Shown here: one piece after another, positions 6,956-8,914 of the stretch | How positions within the stretch are numbered: position 1 is the stretch's first letter | Layout: each line of letters begins with the position of its first letter | Assembly (NCBI GenBank): GCA_035548835.1 | Contig: DASZSB010000209.1 | Location: 1 to 8,914 of the forward strand | Source of the DNA: FEN-1219 sp035548835 | GTDB lineage: Bacteria; Pseudomonadota; Gammaproteobacteria; Steroidobacterales; Rariloculaceae | Direction: 5' to 3' | Length of the DNA stretch: 8,914 nucleotides | Notes under the pieces: model-generated | What the model was told of the DNA's origin: nothing | The model's database searches: none | What the model saw: the letters and a program-made list of their open reading frames with translations, nothing else | Program-made: the position numbers and the translations under genes

Positions 6956-8296
6956 TCAGCTGTGCAAGAGCGCGCCGCTCCTGCCGATGCCGTAGTACTC
7001 GAACCCGAAACGCTGCAGCAGCTTCGGGTCGTAGATGTTGCGGCCGTCGAAGATGACCGGCCTCTTCAGCGCCTGCCTGATCTGATCGAAGTCCGGGCTG
7101 CGAAACTCACGCCACTCCGTCACGATCACGAGCGCGTCCGCGCCCTGAACCGCCTCTTCGGCGCGGGAGCACAGAACGAAATCGCGGCGCTCGCCGTACA
7201 GGCGCCGCGCCTCGTGCATCGCGACCGGGTCGTACGCCCGGACCGTGGCGCCGGCCTTCCACAGCGCCTCGATCAGCTCGCGGCTAGGCGCTTCGCGCAT
7301 GTCGTCCGTGTTCGGCTTGAACGACAGCCCCCAGACGGCGATCGTCTTGCCCGCGAGATTGCCGCTGAAGTGCTCACTCAGCTTGCCGAACAGGACCTGC
7401 TTCTGCCGGTCGTTGACGTTTTCGACGGCCGCGAGCAACTCCGAGTGGTAACCCACGGCGTCCGCCGACGCCGCAAGCGCCTGCACGTCCTTCGGGAAGC
7501 AGGAGCCGCCGTAGCCGCAGCCCGGGTAGATGAAGTGGTAGCCGATGCGCGGATCCGAACCGATACCGATGCGCACGTGCTCGATGTCCGCGCCGAGCCG
7601 CTCCGCGACGTTCGCGAGTTCGTTCATGAAGCTGATCTTCGTGGCGAGCATGGCATTCGCCGCGTACTTCGTGAGCTCTGCCGAACGGATGTCCATGACG
7701 ATCACACGATCGTGGCTGCGGTTGAAAGGATCGTACAGCGCGCGCAGGAGCTCGGCCGTGCGCGGGTTATCGGTGCCGATCACGATGCGATCGGGCTTCA
7801 TGAAATCCTCGATCGCCGCGCCTTCCTTCAGGAATTCCGGATTCGACGCCACGTCGAACTCGACTCGCACACCCCGCTTGTCGAGCGCAGCCTGAACCTC
7901 GGCGCGCACCTTGTCCGCGGTGCCCACCGGCACCGTGGATTTGTCGACGATGATCCGATAGTCCGCGATGTGCTCGCCGATCGAGCGCGCGACGGCCAGC
8001 ACGTGGCGCAGGTCGGCCGAGCCGTCCTCATCGGGCGGCGTGCCGACGGAGATGAACTGGAAGAGCCCGTGCGCGACTCCGGCGGCCACGTCGGTCGTGA
8101 ACTGGAGACGCCCCGCCGCAAGCCACCGCTTGACCATGGCCTCGAGACCGGGCTCGTAGATGGGCAGGTCCCCGCGCTTCAGCCGCTCGATCTTTGCCTC
8201 GTCGATATCCACGCACAGCACGTGGTTGCCGGCATCGGCCAGGCACGCCCCGGTTACCAGGCCCACGTAACCGGAGCCGAAGATCGTCACTCGCAT
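6956..8296 (-). CDS. ugd: UDP-glucose 6-dehydrogenase
   Basis: This cytoplasmic enzyme oxidises UDP-glucose to UDP-glucuronate using two NAD+, giving the precursor for acidic sugars in exopolysaccharide. The 446 residues are full length for the family. The N-terminal NAD-binding fold has GSGYVGL (7-13) with acidic Asp30 and Asp32 after the second strand. Other conserved sites are STVPVGT (120-126), NPEFLKEG (152-159) with Lys157, Lys210 in TKYAANA, and the catalytic Cys266 in GCGYGGSCFPKD. The C-terminal domain has WGLSFKPNTDDMREAPS (322-338) and FDGRN (416-420). The ATG at 8296 is supported by AAGGA 7 bases upstream. GDP-mannose dehydrogenase is related, but the NPEFLKEG and FKPNTDDMR motifs fit Ugd better; substrate choice cannot be proved from sequence. 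It is first in the probable ugd-prsK transcription unit, suggesting that the polymer of this locus contains glucuronate. Confidence 0.95.
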   Translation of the reverse strand: MRVTIFGSGYVGLVTGACLADAGNHVLCVDIDEAKIERLKRGDLPIYEPGLEAMVKRWLAAGRLQFTTDVAAGVAHGLFQFISVGTPPDEDGSADLRHVLAVARSIGEHIADYRIIVDKSTVPVGTADKVRAEVQAALDKRGVRVEFDVASNPEFLKEGAAIEDFMKPDRIVIGTDNPRTAELLRALYDPFNRSHDRVIVMDIRSAELTKYAANAMLATKISFMNELANVAERLGADIEHVRIGIGSDPRIGYHFIYPGCGYGGSCFPKDVQALAASADAVGYHSELLAAVENVNDRQKQVLFGKLSEHFSGNLAGKTIAVWGLSFKPNTDDMREAPSRELIEALWKAGATVRAYDPVAMHEARRLYGERRDFVLCSRAEEAVQGADALVIVTEWREFRSPDFDQIRQALKRPVIFDGRNIYDPKLLQRFGFEYYGIGRSGALLHS

Positions 8297-8414
8297 GCGC
8301 TAGTCCTTGGCTGAACAGGCTGCGCAGGATAATACAGGCGTGGGGATCAAGGGGGCGCGCACGCGGGCCACGAAGTTGACCGGTGGCGACGTGCGCCTCT
8401 AGACTGCCGACTAC
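8297..8414. promoter_or_regulatory. Divergent intergenic region between ugd and tRNA-Val
   Basis: These 118 bases separate the minus-strand ugd and the plus-strand tRNA, so both promoters should lie here. For the tRNA a good candidate is visible (8376-8405). For ugd, the minus strand shows TATTAT (complement of 8329-8334), about 32 bases before the ATG in a GC-rich setting, but no acceptable -35 at the right spacing, so the ugd promoter may need an activator or lie elsewhere. The ugd ribosome site AAGGA is at the complement of 8304-8308. Confidence 0.4.
8376..8405 (+). promoter_or_regulatory. Sigma-70-type promoter for tRNA-Val
   Basis: TTGACC (8376-8381) and TAGACT (8400-8405) are 18 bases apart, and the mature tRNA begins 10 bases after the -10 box, leaving only a few bases of 5' leader. 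The GC-rich bases after the -10 box resemble the discriminator of stringently controlled stable RNA promoters. The -35 matches 5 of 6 and the -10 matches 4 of 6 consensus bases. Confidence 0.55.
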
Positions 8415-8489
8415 GGGCGATTAGCTCAGCGGGAGAGCACTGCTTTCACACGGCAGGGGTCGCTGGTTCAATCCCAGCATCGCCCACCA
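8415..8489 (+). tRNA. tRNA-Val (anticodon CAC)
   Basis: The 75-base sequence folds as a complete tRNA. The acceptor stem GGGCGAT pairs fully with ATCGCCC, followed by discriminator A and an encoded CCA. The D arm is GCTC-AGCGGGA-GAGC. The anticodon stem CTGCT/GGCAG (one T-G pair) closes the loop TTCACAC, so the anticodon is CAC, reading GUG valine codons. The variable loop is GGGTC, and the T arm is GCTGG-TTCAATC-CCAGC. It stands alone, opposite in direction to all the protein genes. No repeated copy of its 3' end is visible in the window, so there is no sign of an integrated element. Confidence 0.96.
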
Positions 8490-8493
8490 CTTT

Positions 8494-8514
8494 CCCCGCC
8501 TGCCACCGACGGGG
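8494..8514. terminator. Weak hairpin between the convergent tRNA and FN3-protein genes
   Basis: CCCCG (8494-8498) and CGGGG (8510-8514) can form a 5-base GC stem with an 11-base loop, between the tRNA end (8489) and the end of the opposing gene (8530). It could serve both convergent transcripts, but there is no T tract on either strand and the stem is short, so the call is tentative. Confidence 0.25.
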
Positions 8515-8529
8515 CGAACCCAGACTCCT

Positions 8530-8914
8530 CTAGAGCGTTTTGCTGGCCACGTTCGAGCGGCTGCTTTCGACGCCGCTGCTGCTGAGCGCCGTCACCGCGA
8601 AGTACCACGTCGCGGGCGTCAGATCCATCACCACGTAGGTCGCGAGACCCTTGTCGACGGCGGCCGAGTTCGACAGATTATTCCGATTGGTGCCCCAATA
8701 GACGCGGTACCCCGCCAGATCCAGCGGGCTGCCATCGGTATTCTGAGTCGGCGGCGTCCACGAGAGGGTGGCGGAGCCCGTGGCCACGGCAACTACCGTG
8801 ACGCTGAACGCCGCGAGGGACGTCTGCGTCGTGCCGTCACTGACCGTGATCACGATGTTCGACGTCGTGCCCACGTCACCCGCGGCCGGCGTGCCGGAGA
8901 GCAGGCCCGTCGAG
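8530..8914 (-). CDS. Ig-like / fibronectin type III surface or secreted protein, C-terminal part
   Basis: The gene enters from the right edge; the last 127 residues and the TAG stop are visible, and the true start is outside. The frame stays open to the edge, so an internal GTG near 8874 is not the start. The visible part begins with LLSGTPAAGDVGTTSNIVITVSDG in two halves (LLSGTPAAGDVG, then TTSNIVITVSDG), the typical end of a putative Ig / cadherin-like repeat common in large bacterial adhesins. It continues with an FN3 domain from about ATLSWTPPTQN through LAGYRVYWGT and the Leu-Thr-Pro-Ala-Thr-Trp-Tyr strand to the C-terminus. There is no PEP-CTERM tail, LPXTG motif or hydrophobic C-terminal anchor; it simply ends SNVASKTL. 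The protein is probably extracellular or periplasmic and adhesive or carbohydrate-related. Its actual function cannot be told from this tail, which could equally belong to an FN3-carrying enzyme. Confidence 0.85.
   Translation of the reverse strand, partial: STGLLSGTPAAGDVGTTSNIVITVSDGTTQTSLAAFSVTVVAVATGSATLSWTPPTQNTDGSPLDLAGYRVYWGTNRNNLSNSAAVDKGLATYVVMDLTPATWYFAVTALSSSGVESSRSNVASKTL

Noticed and set aside
6932..8314. 460-codon plus-strand open frame opposite ugd
   Set aside because: It lies antisense to a full-length, clearly conserved Ugd and shows no family motif. Shadow frame.

Overview
The window looks like part of an exosortase A (XrtA) / PEP-CTERM exopolysaccharide locus from a high-GC Gram-negative bacterium. 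XrtA, the sensor kinase PrsK, the TPR lipoprotein PrsT and a Wza-type export protein occur together mainly in Beta- and Gammaproteobacteria. The strong GC bias, with long open frames on both strands, and a tRNA-Val(CAC) fit such an organism. Nothing here fixes the genus.

All protein genes lie on the minus strand, so the locus reads right to left. At the right edge (8530-8914) is the C-terminal end of a surface or secreted protein with an Ig-like domain and a fibronectin type III domain. Next is a tRNA-Val gene (8415-8489), the only plus-strand gene, with its own promoter-like sequence. A 118-base intergenic region then precedes the locus: ugd (UDP-glucose 6-dehydrogenase, 6956-8296), prsK (4908-6941, 14 bases after ugd), a 214-base leader rich in inverted repeats, xrtA fused to an EpsI domain (3092-4693, TTG start), prsT (354-3095, overlapping xrtA by ATGA), and after 16 bases the start of a polysaccharide export gene (1-337) that runs off the left edge.

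The genes suggest one envelope programme. Ugd would supply UDP-glucuronate for an acidic exopolysaccharide. The outer-membrane export protein would begin its secretion apparatus. XrtA would process PEP-CTERM proteins at the inner membrane. PrsT is a periplasm-facing lipoprotein of unknown function that travels with XrtA. PrsK is the histidine kinase expected to control PEP-CTERM expression through the sigma-54 regulator PrsR. PrsR is absent from its frequent place beside prsK; xrtA lies there instead.

No gene-free stretch exceeds 300 bases. I found no insertion sequence, CRISPR array, phage gene or clear pseudogene. The known gene families explain nearly all of the sequence. The least explained part is the prsK-xrtA leader, where three repeat arms can form two mutually exclusive hairpins.
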